This document shows positions 50,383 through 58,546 of a stretch of DNA of 64,000 nt, in pieces (the first letter of the stretch is position 1; every line of letters begins with the position of its first letter). Origin of the DNA: Schauerella aestuarii (lineage in GTDB: Bacteria; Pseudomonadota; Gammaproteobacteria; Burkholderiales; Burkholderiaceae_B); the NCBI RefSeq assembly GCF_009866805.1, contig NZ_SIZW01000040.1, positions 62,001 to 126,000 on the forward strand. Direction: 5' to 3'. Both the position numbers and the translations under genes were made by a program. The notes below the pieces were generated by a model, which was given only the letters and a program-made list of their open reading frames with translations, did not search any database and was not told where the DNA came from.

Positions 50383-51540
50383 ATGTCAGCGTCATCATCG
50401 ATCACCGATCGCGACGTGCGCTGGATGCAGCGCGCGTTGGCATTGGCCGAAGGCGTGCTTTTTTCCACGTCTCCCAATCCGCGCGTGGGTTGCGTGATTG
50501 TGCGCGACGATCATGTACTGGGTGAAGGCGCCACCCAACCGCCTGGGTCGGCGCACGCTGAGGTGATGGCACTGCGCGATGCCGCTGCGCGTGGGCATGG
50601 TGTGGCGGGTGCCACGGTGTATGTGACGCTGGAGCCGTGCAGCCATTTCGGCCGCACGCCACCCTGCGTCGACGCGCTGCTCGACGCTCGCCCGGCGCGC
50701 GTCGTCATCGCCATGGGCGACCCCAATCCGCTGGTCAATGGTGTGGGTGTGCGCAAGCTGCGCGACGCCGGTATCGATGTGACGACGGGTGTGGAAACCG
50801 AGGCGGCTCTAGCGCTCAACGCCGGGTTCATCGCGCGTATGGTCCGCGGCACGCCGTGGGCCTGGCTGAAGATGGCGGCGTCGCTGGACGGCCGTAGCGC
50901 CTTGCATAACGGCATGTCGCAGTGGATCACCGGCCCGCAGGCACGCGCTGATGGCCATCACTGGCGCGCCCGCAGCGATGTGGTGTTGACCGGTATGGGC
51001 ACCGTGTTGAAAGACGATCCACAATTGAATGTGCGCGGCGTCGTCACACCGCGTGCACCACGCAAGGCTGTGGTCGATGGCCGTTTCGAGATTTCTGAGG
51101 CCGCGCGCCTGTTCGACGAAGGCGAAACATGGATATTTACCGCACGCGATGACACGGCCAAGGCGCAGCGCCTGGCAGCGCGCGGCGCACGCGTGATCGT
51201 GCTGCCGATGGCGGATCGGCCGGATCGCGTGGATCTGGCGGCGATGATGCGCTGGATGGCCGAGCAGGACGTCAACGAAGTGCATGTGGAGGCGGGCGCG
51301 GGTTTGGGCGGCGCGCTGCTCTCGGCGGGATGCATCGACGAACTGCTGGTGTATCTGGCGCCCATGCTGCTGGGGGATGCAGCCGGTATCGTAAAAATGC
51401 CGCTGCTGGAACATCTGGATGGAGCGCAACGGTTTGCGTTCATCGACACGCAATTCGTTGGGCCCGACGTGCGGTTGCGTGCGCGGCGCGAAGCGGCGTG
51501 GCAAGCGTTGCTTGCGCGCGTTGGCGGTGGCGCCCTTTAG
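50383..51540 (+). CDS. ribD: Bifunctional riboflavin deaminase/reductase RibD
   Basis: A 385-residue fusion catalysing two steps after GTP cyclohydrolase II. Residues about 8-150 are the deaminase domain with the zinc motifs HAEVMAL and PCSHFGRTPPC; about 155-375 the reductase domain (RPWAWLKMAAS-like WLKMAASLDGRSAL, SDVVLTGMGTVLKDDP, EVHVEAGAGLGGALL). The ATG at 50383 lies 4 bp after the nrdR stop; the longer frame from 50188 runs inside nrdR and is rejected. ribE follows after a 234-bp gap. Confidence 0.97.
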   Translation: MSASSSITDRDVRWMQRALALAEGVLFSTSPNPRVGCVIVRDDHVLGEGATQPPGSAHAEVMALRDAAARGHGVAGATVYVTLEPCSHFGRTPPCVDALLDARPARVVIAMGDPNPLVNGVGVRKLRDAGIDVTTGVETEAALALNAGFIARMVRGTPWAWLKMAASLDGRSALHNGMSQWITGPQARADGHHWRARSDVVLTGMGTVLKDDPQLNVRGVVTPRAPRKAVVDGRFEISEAARLFDEGETWIFTARDDTAKAQRLAARGARVIVLPMADRPDRVDLAAMMRWMAEQDVNEVHVEAGAGLGGALLSAGCIDELLVYLAPMLLGDAAGIVKMPLLEHLDGAQRFAFIDTQFVGPDVRLRARREAAWQALLARVGGGAL

Positions 51541-51774
51541 CATCGCAGCAGAGGCTGGAAGGCCGCCAGCGTGCTGCAGGCGAAGTGACGTCGCTGAAGT
51601 CACGCGTCGAAATTGCCCTGGCTGGCGTGGCAGGCTAGAAGCGCTGCGGTTGGCGAGAAATGGATCGAGCGGCGGCGTGAAATCCGAGAACGCGCTCATG
51701 TCGGGCGAAAACGAGACGCCTGCTGCATGAGTGCGATAATTGATCGGCGGCGCGAGACAGCCGTTGGAGAGCAC

Positions 51775-52425
51775 ATGTTTACTGGAATCGTAGCGGCGGT
51801 GGGCCGCATTGTGACGACCAAACCCTTGTTGGCAGGCGACGAAGACGCCGGGCTGCGCTTGCGTATCGACGCAGGCGGGCTGGGGCTATCGGACGTGGCC
51901 ATTGGCGATTCGATCGCCATGCAGGGCGCGTGCATGACGGTGGTGGTGCTGGAAGAAGGGCACTTCGAAGTCGACGTGTCGCGCGAAAGTTTGAATCTGA
52001 CGGTAGGCCTCTCCGCGCCTGGTGAGGTCAACCTGGAGAAGTCGTTGCGCATGGGCGATCCGCTCGGCGGTCATCTCGTGTCCGGCCACGTTGACGGCAT
52101 GGGCGACGTGCTGCGGTTCGATGCCGTGGGCGAGTCGCGCGAATTGGTGATCCGGGTGCCGGAATCGCTTGCCAAGTTTCTGGCTTACAAAGGTTCGGTG
52201 ACGGTGAACGGCATCAGCCTCACGGTCAATCGCGTGGAAGACACGCCCGACGGTTGCGAGATCAGCATCAACATCATCCCGCACACGCAGGAGGTCACCA
52301 CGCTGCGCCATATGCGGCCCGGCGACCGCGTCAACCTCGAGATCGACACGATTGCCCGGTATGTGGAACGCATGATGAGTGCGGGCGCCGCCGACGGCGA
52401 TTCCCGGTCGGTGGCCTGGCTCTGA
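51775..52425 (+). CDS. ribE: Riboflavin synthase alpha chain
   Basis: A 216-residue enzyme that dismutates two 6,7-dimethyl-8-ribityllumazine molecules into riboflavin. It shows the two repeated lumazine-binding barrels: the first starts MFTGIVAAVGRI with MQGACMTVV, the second GGHLVSGHVDGMG with KGSVTVNGISLTVN. The frame is open upstream to 51613 but homology starts at MFTGIV. The 234 bp before it contain no gene, and I saw no FMN riboswitch core. Confidence 0.97.
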   Translation: MFTGIVAAVGRIVTTKPLLAGDEDAGLRLRIDAGGLGLSDVAIGDSIAMQGACMTVVVLEEGHFEVDVSRESLNLTVGLSAPGEVNLEKSLRMGDPLGGHLVSGHVDGMGDVLRFDAVGESRELVIRVPESLAKFLAYKGSVTVNGISLTVNRVEDTPDGCEISINIIPHTQEVTTLRHMRPGDRVNLEIDTIARYVERMMSAGAADGDSRSVAWL

Positions 52426-52462
52426 TCGCGATTTGTCAGTGGCCAACGCTGATCGCGATTTG
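52422..52462. repeat. Direct repeat at the end of ribE
   Basis: CTGATCGCGATTTG occurs twice, 27 bp apart, the first copy including the ribE stop codon. No function is apparent. Confidence 0.6.
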
Positions 52463-52479
52463 CGCTCCGCGGCATGGCG

Positions 52480-52509
52480 CTGACGGACTTTCCCGCAATC
52501 TGCTAGAAT
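52480..52509 (+). promoter_or_regulatory. Candidate promoter of the tRNA-Ser gene
   Basis: CTGACG and TAGAAT are separated by 18 bp (4/6 and 5/6 consensus), and the -10 is preceded by TGC, giving an extended -10. The tRNA begins about 120 bp further on. Confidence 0.6.
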
Positions 52510-52629
52510 CGCGGGCTGATGTTTTGATGGACAGGTTTTAACGAACCGCGGCGATGCCGTATCGTTTGCCGAGGCATCAACCGATCGAAGTGGCTACGTC
52601 GAAGTTGTCGTAGCCGAGATCACGAATCA

Positions 52630-52719
52630 GGACAGGTGGCCGAGCGGTTGAAGGCGCACGCCTGGAAAGCGTGTATACGTGCAAACGTATCGGGGGTTCG
52701 AATCCCCCTCTGTCCGCCA
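52630..52719 (+). tRNA. tRNA-Ser(GGA)
   Basis: A 90-nt class II tRNA with encoded CCA. The acceptor arms GGACAGG and TCTGTCC pair, G73 is the serine discriminator base, the anticodon stem-loop contains CTGGAAA (anticodon GGA, reading UCC/UCU), there is a long variable arm typical of serine tRNAs, and the T-arm is GGGGGTTCGAATCCCCC. A terminator follows, so it is a single-gene transcript. Confidence 0.96.
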
Positions 52720-52751
52720 AGAATTTGACGGTGTTGCCTCGCAATGCCTTG

Positions 52752-52786
52752 AAACCCGCACCAGTGCAAGCTGTGCGGGTTTTTTA
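52752..52786 (+). terminator. Terminator of the tRNA-Ser transcript
   Basis: AAACCCGCAC pairs with GTGCGGGTTT around an 11-base loop, followed by TTTT. It lies 33 bp past the tRNA CCA end. Confidence 0.85.
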
Positions 52787-52878
52787 ACGCCCCTGTTTTC
52801 CTGGCTGCGTATGTTTTCGCTGATGCGATATGCCGGTGCCGTGTTTTAAATAGCCGCCAGCGTGCCTAAAAATCCCGC

Positions 52879-53835
52879 TTAATCCCGCCCAAGCCGCGGC
52901 ATCACTCGCACGTAAACCAGCTGACTCAGCAACTCCACCAGTGTTTGCGTCACGATCACCACCGGCAGGATCGGCATGGCACCCGGCACGGCCAAGGCAA
53001 GCGGCAGCACCACCAGCGAATTGCGGGTGCCCGAACTGAAGGCCACGGCGCGCGCCGCGCAGGCATCGAGCTTGAAGCATCGACCGGCGAGCCAGCCGAT
53101 CGCAGGCGCGCACGCGGCGAAGGCGACATAGATCGGAAGCACAGCCAGCACCGTATCGAACGCCGACTCAAGTTGCGGCATGACCGTCGCGATCACGATA
53201 AACAACACGAGTGCGGTAGCGGGGACCGGCAGTACGCCAAGCCCGGTTGCCACACGCTTTCCACGATCGCATTTATTTGCCCAGTACTGTGTGAGTGCGG
53301 CGAAGATCAAGGGCAGCGCGATCAACCAGACGAATGCGTGAACGAAGGGGCCGGGTTCGACGAGACTTGCCGCATCCCCGCCGAGAAACAGTCTCAGGTA
53401 AGCAGGCAACAGCAGCATCTGAACGATCAGCAGGCTGGGCGTGGCCGCGAGCAGCAACCGCGCGTCGGCGCGGCCCAGATGGGCGAACGTGACGACGTAG
53501 TCGATGCAAGGGGTCAACAGCACGAAGAGCACGCCTAACCGGATCATTGGATCGTGCGGCGCCATCTGCAGCAAGACCGCCGCAAGCCCCGGAATCAAAA
53601 TGAAGTTGGCGATGAGCAAGGCGCTCAGGAAGCGCATGTTGCCCAACGCCTGACGAAGCTGGGCCATCGGCACTTGCAGGAAGGTCACGTACAACATCAA
53701 CGCCAACGCGGGGTTGATGAACGGGTCCAGTCGGTTGGTGCCGGGCACGCTCCAGGCGAGCGCCGCTGCTGCGATGATCGCGCAAAAGTAAATGGCGATC
53801 TGGCGGTGCTCCAGAAAGTCTCGGGTTTGTCCCAT
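52879..53835 (-). CDS. BASS/ACR3-superfamily transporter (arsenic-resistance or bile-acid symporter-like)
   Basis: A 318-residue membrane protein with about ten helices. The segment VLFVLLTPCIDYVVTFAHLGRAD resembles the Cys-containing helix of ACR3-like arsenite permeases, and FSSGTRNSLVVLPLALAVPG resembles the SBF family signature. No arsR or arsC is nearby, so the substrate is open; an organic anion is equally possible. The ATG at 53835 gives the family start (MGQTRDFLEHRQIAIYF); an upstream frame adds 22 residues. It stands alone on the minus strand. Confidence 0.85.
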   Translation of the reverse strand: MGQTRDFLEHRQIAIYFCAIIAAAALAWSVPGTNRLDPFINPALALMLYVTFLQVPMAQLRQALGNMRFLSALLIANFILIPGLAAVLLQMAPHDPMIRLGVLFVLLTPCIDYVVTFAHLGRADARLLLAATPSLLIVQMLLLPAYLRLFLGGDAASLVEPGPFVHAFVWLIALPLIFAALTQYWANKCDRGKRVATGLGVLPVPATALVLFIVIATVMPQLESAFDTVLAVLPIYVAFAACAPAIGWLAGRCFKLDACAARAVAFSSGTRNSLVVLPLALAVPGAMPILPVVIVTQTLVELLSQLVYVRVMPRLGRD

Positions 53836-54038
53836 CGATGTTCCGTTTGGCGTGTCGTCGCCAGGGCATTGTATGGGGGACGATGACCGCATTGCGAGCA
53901 CACGTGGCGGCGCGGAATCCTGAGCAGTAATGTTTGCACCTGGGTTTCAGCCTTTATTGCCGGCGTCGCTTTCTGAGCGGGTCAACTTCTGTGTGCGGGC
54001 AACTCCCGATGTGGGCGCGAAACCAACAGCGATCTCCG

Positions 54039-55307
54039 TTACGTCATCCGGCGGACCGCATTCATCAAGCGTCTCAATGGTGCCGTCACTTTCCAGCTGG
54101 TTGACATTCGCATGGCCAACACCGTCGCGTTGAGTCGTTGAATGTCGTCGGTCAGTCGTTGGCGCTCATCGCTCAGGCGCTGGCGTTCTTCCTGGGCAGC
54201 GGTCAACATTGCAGCGTGCGAATGTTGCGCGCTGTGCTGCGCCTCAATCGCCCGGTTGATGTCATCAAGACGTTGTGCCGAGCGCGCCGCGATGTCGCGT
54301 AAATTTTCGAGCGTGCTCTCCAGCCCTGACGGTCGCGCTGGTTGGGAAGTCGCCTCGTCCGCTGTAGACGCAACCTGAGGCGGGGTCGGGTCGGGCTGAG
54401 TCGCGTTCAGTCGTGCGGTTGCCCCTTGTGTGGAGGTTTCTGCCGCTTCATCGAGAATGCGATGCAGCAGCTCATTGCGAAGTATCTCGTAGTCGGCAGG
54501 CCGCAAAACAGCAGGATCCGTGGCGACGCGAAGATGAGCGAAAAAGTCGACGCCGGGGGAATCGGACATTTCCACGATTTCGAAGTCGATCAGTCCAAGG
54601 TAGGCGCAATCGCGCACCAACAGCTCGAAAGAAGATGGCGTGAAGACCGAGCAATGGGCATCTTCATACGCCCGGTCGTTCGAGGATGCGTTCGCCTCCC
54701 ATTCTTTGAAATGGCGCTCGAACGTCATCGCGGGTGTAACAGCAGCGGGCGGAGCCCCTCGGAAAAAGCTCCCATAGGGCACGCCGTGATGGTCGTAACT
54801 CGCGCGCACCCATTTTTCGTCGAAGTTCTGGGTCAGGGTAGGTTGGTTTCGATCGGCGAAGTATGCCTCGAGCCAAGCTGAAAGCGGCGTAGCGGGCCGG
54901 AAGTAGTCATAACACGCGCGACGATCGGGTATGGCCATCGAAAGCATGCCGCCAGGCTTGAGTACTTTGGCGCAGCCCTGGAGAAAGCGGATGGGATTGG
55001 GCAGATGTTCGAAATTGTGCGACGACACCAGGTAATCGAATTGCCCCAATTTTCCGTGCTGTTCGACGACCTTGTCGATATGAGTGGATGAACCCAGCAA
55101 ATCGACATCTTCCAGCAACTCGCATTGCTCCTCGGAAATGCCGACGTTTTCTCTGGCCATCTTTTTCAGCGTGGCCAAATCGAAAACATCCATCACCAAG
55201 CAGTTATAGCCGTCCCGCTTTGGCGTCAGTGGCGAATGGAACGGTCCAATCTCGATACCCTGTTTCTCTTTGGTGATGTACTTCAGAATAACCTCGCGAC
55301 GATCCAT
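54039..55307 (-). CDS. SAM-dependent methyltransferase with C-terminal coiled coil
   Basis: A 422-residue protein. Residues 10-150 form a class I methyltransferase: motif I QGIEIGPFHSPLTP, then FDYLVSSHNFEHLPNPIRFLQ and LKPGGMLSMAIPDRR. Residues about 265-330 are Pro/Thr-rich, and about 335-400 a coiled coil (heptads around RDIAARSAQRLDDINRAIEAQ and EERQRLSDERQRLTDD). The end, MSTSWKVTAPLRRLM, resembles the S-W-(R/K)-x-T-x-P-L-R tail often found in proteins of surface-polysaccharide synthesis. The acceptor is unknown. GC is visibly lower than in the neighbours and rare codons such as AGA occur, suggesting acquisition. A GGGAG Shine-Dalgarno precedes the ATG. Confidence 0.85.
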   Translation of the reverse strand: MDRREVILKYITKEKQGIEIGPFHSPLTPKRDGYNCLVMDVFDLATLKKMARENVGISEEQCELLEDVDLLGSSTHIDKVVEQHGKLGQFDYLVSSHNFEHLPNPIRFLQGCAKVLKPGGMLSMAIPDRRACYDYFRPATPLSAWLEAYFADRNQPTLTQNFDEKWVRASYDHHGVPYGSFFRGAPPAAVTPAMTFERHFKEWEANASSNDRAYEDAHCSVFTPSSFELLVRDCAYLGLIDFEIVEMSDSPGVDFFAHLRVATDPAVLRPADYEILRNELLHRILDEAAETSTQGATARLNATQPDPTPPQVASTADEATSQPARPSGLESTLENLRDIAARSAQRLDDINRAIEAQHSAQHSHAAMLTAAQEERQRLSDERQRLTDDIQRLNATVLAMRMSTSWKVTAPLRRLMNAVRRMT

Positions 55308-55911
55308 GCAACTCTCCCGTAATCGATGAAAGTACTCACGCTTACCAGGCCGGAGGTTGTCGTTATATTGTGTCGGACGGTTTGTTGCGCTTGATCGGTC
55401 ACTGCAATCATGCACTGTAAAGGAGTCGGCGGCGGGACGCCAGACTTCACCGAAGTTCGGTAGCGGCAGCTTCCATCTCTAGTGGGCTGCATGGGTCAAA
55501 TATGCCGAACGGCCGGCATCGCTCGAAGGGTGACTGCATCAATGCAGTTGTTAAGCCGACTTTCGCAATGGAGATTTGAGGCAAGGCGTCAGGGCGCATC
55601 GCGTGCCTTCACGGCCACCCACTTATCATCGCCACCCGCTCCCCAGCACTGCGAGTAACCGCCGAATGGCAGCAAGCCTGCCCGGCGATGTGCGGGGCAG
55701 GCTTGTGCTTATTTGAAGGCGGCATTAAAAAATGCCGATGGTTGTTGGCTCGCGATAGGGTCTAAGGACAGGACTCGAGGGATTGGTTCGATGAACCGGG
55801 TCGAAGCGCCGGGTTGGAGGACGCACCCCAACCGTCCGCAAGAATTGCCCGTCGCCCGATACCTTCAACGGCCATCGCGCGACATCCACAACGGCCTATC
55901 GCGCAACACCG
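55308..55911. other. 604-bp noncoding spacer
   Basis: Between the methyltransferase start and the histone-like stop I find no convincing gene. The part next to the methyltransferase is relatively AT-rich and includes TATAAC on the minus strand (about 55363-55358), a possible -10. A hairpin with arms AAGCCTGCCC / GGGCAGGCTT lies at 55674-55703 but without a T-run. A plus-strand frame from 55713 overlaps the histone-like gene and has no recognisable features. Confidence 0.6.
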
Positions 55912-56805
55912 TCAACTATCGCGCTTCGCCTGGGAGCGTCGCGTCTGGCCGCGTTGGTGTGCGCCGATGCTCAGCGCGCGCGAGCTCTGACCGGCGGCGC
56001 CTTTGCCGACGGCGCGAGCTTGAGCGCTCACATTGCCTTTTTGCGTGGCGAGGTCGAGCGGGTTTGCGGCCGGCGCTTTGGCCGATTTGGAGGGCGCTTT
56101 CTTCGCTGACGCTTTCTTGGTGACGGCTTTCTTCTTGGCCAATAGCGTCGACGGCGTGGTCTTGGCGCCGGATGTCTTCACCGCCGTTTTGGCCGACGAT
56201 TTTTTGGTCGCCGTCGTGCGCTTGGCGGCCGTAGGCGATTTCTTTGCGGCGGCTTTGGTGGCCGCTTTGGTGGCTGCTTTGGTGGCCGCCTTCGTGCTCG
56301 ACTTGGTTGCCGTTTTCGCCGCCGACTTCGCACCTGAGGTCGTCGCCGACTTGGCTGTTGCGGTGCGCTTAGCGGCCGACGTACGCGCCGTCTTCTTCAC
56401 CGCAGTACCGGATTTGGCGCGGCCTGCCGTCTTGGTGGCACCGGCACGTGCCGATTTCGCAGCAGCCGACTCGAATTTGGCGAAATCGCGATCTTCCTCT
56501 TTCTCGATCTGCGCGAGACGCGTCTCGAAGCGCACGACGGATTCGGCGAGGATCTCTTCTTTTTGTTGGGTACGCAGGTTGGCCGTATCTTGCGTGCCGG
56601 ACTTCGATCCGGACTTGCCGCGCAAGGCAACGCGCTGGCGGCGATGGAGATCGCGGTACTTGTCGCGCAGTTTGCGGCTGCGCTCGAGTTTGCTGCGCAA
56701 CTGGGATTTGCTGAGCGATTTGATTTCTGTCGTGCGGCCTGCATCGAATAGCGCGAGCTCAGGTGCCGTCAGGAGTTTTTGTGCTTGTGTACGTTGGTAT
56801 GCCAT
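55912..56805 (-). CDS. Basic histone-like protein with conserved helical N-terminal domain
   Basis: A 297-residue protein in two parts. Residues 1-110 are a nonrepetitive, helical, Arg/Lys-rich domain (MAYQRTQAQKLLTAPELALF, LSKSQLRSKLERSRKLRDKYR, VVRFETRLAQIEKEEDRDFAKFE). Residues 110-270 are low-complexity Ala/Lys/Thr/Ser with H1-tail-like repeats (TKAATKAATKAATKAAAKK). The last 30 residues are not repetitive. I read it as a nucleic-acid-binding, nucleoid-associated protein; function of the N-terminal domain is not known to me. A perfect GGAGGT Shine-Dalgarno fixes the ATG at 56805. The longer open frame to 57816 is antisense to the next gene and not real. Confidence 0.85.
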   Translation of the reverse strand: MAYQRTQAQKLLTAPELALFDAGRTTEIKSLSKSQLRSKLERSRKLRDKYRDLHRRQRVALRGKSGSKSGTQDTANLRTQQKEEILAESVVRFETRLAQIEKEEDRDFAKFESAAAKSARAGATKTAGRAKSGTAVKKTARTSAAKRTATAKSATTSGAKSAAKTATKSSTKAATKAATKAATKAAAKKSPTAAKRTTATKKSSAKTAVKTSGAKTTPSTLLAKKKAVTKKASAKKAPSKSAKAPAANPLDLATQKGNVSAQARAVGKGAAGQSSRALSIGAHQRGQTRRSQAKRDS

Positions 56806-57144
56806 CAAGTACCTCCAATATTTTAGTGATCGGTGGGTGTGCTCAGCAATTAGCCTGCCTGTTTGTAACGTGCGTTGATCAGGGCGGCTCGGTGTTGGCA
56901 CATAAGGTTCCCACGTGCAATCCGCTTCTGTTGTGATCCTAGGACGCTTGGAGCTACCGACATCGATGTGTGGAGCCGCCAACGTCGGCGAGTGGAGCGG
57001 AGGGCATCGACACGTTCCCGTTTGAATTCGAATCCAATTTCGGAAAATTTGGCAGCGCCGACTAAATATTGCCGAGATCGTGTCGTTATCGGTAATGAGT
57101 CCCCCTCTGCAGGGCGGCTCGTCCCGTGCGCGCCGCGCGCCCTC
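56806..57144. other. 339-bp divergent intergenic region
   Basis: This lies between the histone-like gene and the DUF3034 gene and should carry promoters for both. AT-rich patches occur at 57021-57070, where TAAATATTG is the best -10-like element for the plus strand, but I could not pair it with a -35. The plus-strand frame is open through it but starts with no ribosome-binding site or homology. Confidence 0.5.
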
Positions 57145-58056
57145 ATGCTTTCGTTGTGTCTCATGATTCTGTCGCCCGCGCCGTTCTTGTTCTTGCGCGC
57201 TTTCCTCGCCGCCGCGTTGCTGGGCCAGTCGTTTGTGGCGATGAGCGCCGAGTCGCCAGTAGGCGGCAAGTTGCTGCTCACCGGCGGGGTGTCGCAGATC
57301 GAGGGCGCTGCGGGTGGTGGGCTGACGCCATGGGCGGTGATCGGCGGCTACGGCACGCGGGAGCAGTTCGGTGTGAATGTGCACACGACATTCGTGCGCA
57401 CGCAAGACTATTCGTTGGGCGCCTATGGCGTAACCGTTGGCTTGGCCGACCGCGTCGAGTTGTCGTTGAGCCGGCAGCGCTTCGATACGCGCGATGCGGG
57501 CACCACGCTGGGCTTGGGACGCGGTTACGCCTTCAACCAGAATATCGCAGGCGCCAAAGTGCGCGTGCTTGGCGATGCCGTACTCGATGCCGACACATGG
57601 GTGCCGCAAGTGGCCGTTGGCGCGCAGTACAAGCACAACGAGCAAGGGGCGGTACTCGATGCGATCGGAGCGCGAGGCGACTCGGGCGTCGATTACTACG
57701 TCTCGGCCACGAAGCTTTTGCTCGCGCAAAGCATTTTGCTCAACGGCACCGTGCGCATGACCCGCGCCAATCAATTCGGCCTGCTGGGATTTGGCGGCGA
57801 TCTCAATCATCGCCATCAGCCGCAGCTTGAAGGATCTGCCGCCTATCTGTTGTCACGGCAGGTGGCCGTGGGTGTGGAGTATCGGCAGAAGCCCAACAAT
57901 CTGGGATTCGCGCGCGAGCAAAACGCGTATGACGCGTTCATCGCCTGGGCGCCGTCCAAGCATGTGTCGTTGACGTTGGCGTGGTTGTCGCTGGGCGATA
58001 TCGCCACGATCAAGAATCAAAGCGGCGTATATCTTTCCGCGCAAGCGGGCTTTTAG
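57145..58056 (+). CDS. DUF3034-family putative outer-membrane beta-barrel protein
   Basis: A 303-residue protein with a signal peptide (residues 1-about 35, FLRAFLAAALLGQSFVAMSAES). The mature part is a series of short amphipathic strands separated by Gly/Asn turns (KLLLTGGVSQIEGAAGGG, YSLGAYGVTVGLADRVELSLSRQRF, SVDYYVSATKLLLAQSILLNGTVRM) and ends in an aromatic residue, SAQAGF, as outer-membrane barrels do. It matches DUF3034, whose function is unknown. The start is the ATG at 57145 (57163 is also possible). It is the first gene of a plus-strand cluster with a globin and a copper protein. Confidence 0.85.
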   Translation: MLSLCLMILSPAPFLFLRAFLAAALLGQSFVAMSAESPVGGKLLLTGGVSQIEGAAGGGLTPWAVIGGYGTREQFGVNVHTTFVRTQDYSLGAYGVTVGLADRVELSLSRQRFDTRDAGTTLGLGRGYAFNQNIAGAKVRVLGDAVLDADTWVPQVAVGAQYKHNEQGAVLDAIGARGDSGVDYYVSATKLLLAQSILLNGTVRMTRANQFGLLGFGGDLNHRHQPQLEGSAAYLLSRQVAVGVEYRQKPNNLGFAREQNAYDAFIAWAPSKHVSLTLAWLSLGDIATIKNQSGVYLSAQAGF

Positions 58057-58075
58057 GGCAGACGGCACGATACAT

Positions 58076-58519
58076 ATGACTTCCGCTCGTTGGGTATCAA
58101 GAGGCTTGAGCGCCGTGGCCATTGCCGGCGTGCTGCTGATGGCCGCAGCACCCGCGCACGCGGATGACGCGGTCTATCGCGCCTTTGGCGGCGCGGACGG
58201 CATCCAGCGCGTCGTGAACGATTTCGTGGCGGATGTGCATGCCGATCCGCGCACGCGCCCGTACTTCGCGAAAGCGTCCGACAAGCGCCTGCGCATCATG
58301 CTGGCCAAGCAATTCTGCAGCGTGACGGGCGGGCCTTGCGTTTATGACGGCAGCTCGATGAAAGCGGTGCACAGCAATCTGAAGATCGACCGCGCGGCAT
58401 TCAATGCCGTGGTGGAAGTACTGCAGGGCGCGATGGAAAAACACGGCGTGCCGTTCCGCGCGCAAAACCAGTTGTTGGCCAAGTTGGCGCCGATGTATCG
58501 CGACATCGAGACGCGGTAG
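58076..58519 (+). CDS. Exported group 1 truncated haemoglobin
   Basis: A 147-residue protein with a Sec-type signal (cleavage likely after AHA at residue 29), so the globin should be periplasmic. The mature chain fits the group 1 truncated globin: GGADGIQRVVNDF, ADPRTRPYF and the proximal haem ligand His99 in MKAVHSNLKI. The residue after DF at the B10 position, where Tyr is frequent, appears to be Val51, and two Cys (81, 88) are close in sequence and could form a disulfide. It lies 19 bp after the DUF3034 gene and 27 bp before the copper-protein gene. Confidence 0.9.
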   Translation: MTSARWVSRGLSAVAIAGVLLMAAAPAHADDAVYRAFGGADGIQRVVNDFVADVHADPRTRPYFAKASDKRLRIMLAKQFCSVTGGPCVYDGSSMKAVHSNLKIDRAAFNAVVEVLQGAMEKHGVPFRAQNQLLAKLAPMYRDIETR

Positions 58520-58546
58520 CACCGCGCCTCGGCTTCCACCAAGGAT

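Noticed and set aside
51541-51774. Possible FMN riboswitch before ribE
   Set aside because: The 234-bp gap was read for the conserved RFN core and its paired stems; none was recognised.
52630-55911. A genomic island integrated at tRNA-Ser
   Set aside because: No integrase, no insertion sequence and no repeated copy of the tRNA 3' end were seen; only one gene in the stretch looks atypical.
55713-56123. A 136-codon plus-strand frame
   Set aside because: Its second half is antisense to the histone-like gene and the rest lacks any signal, motif or ribosome-binding site.
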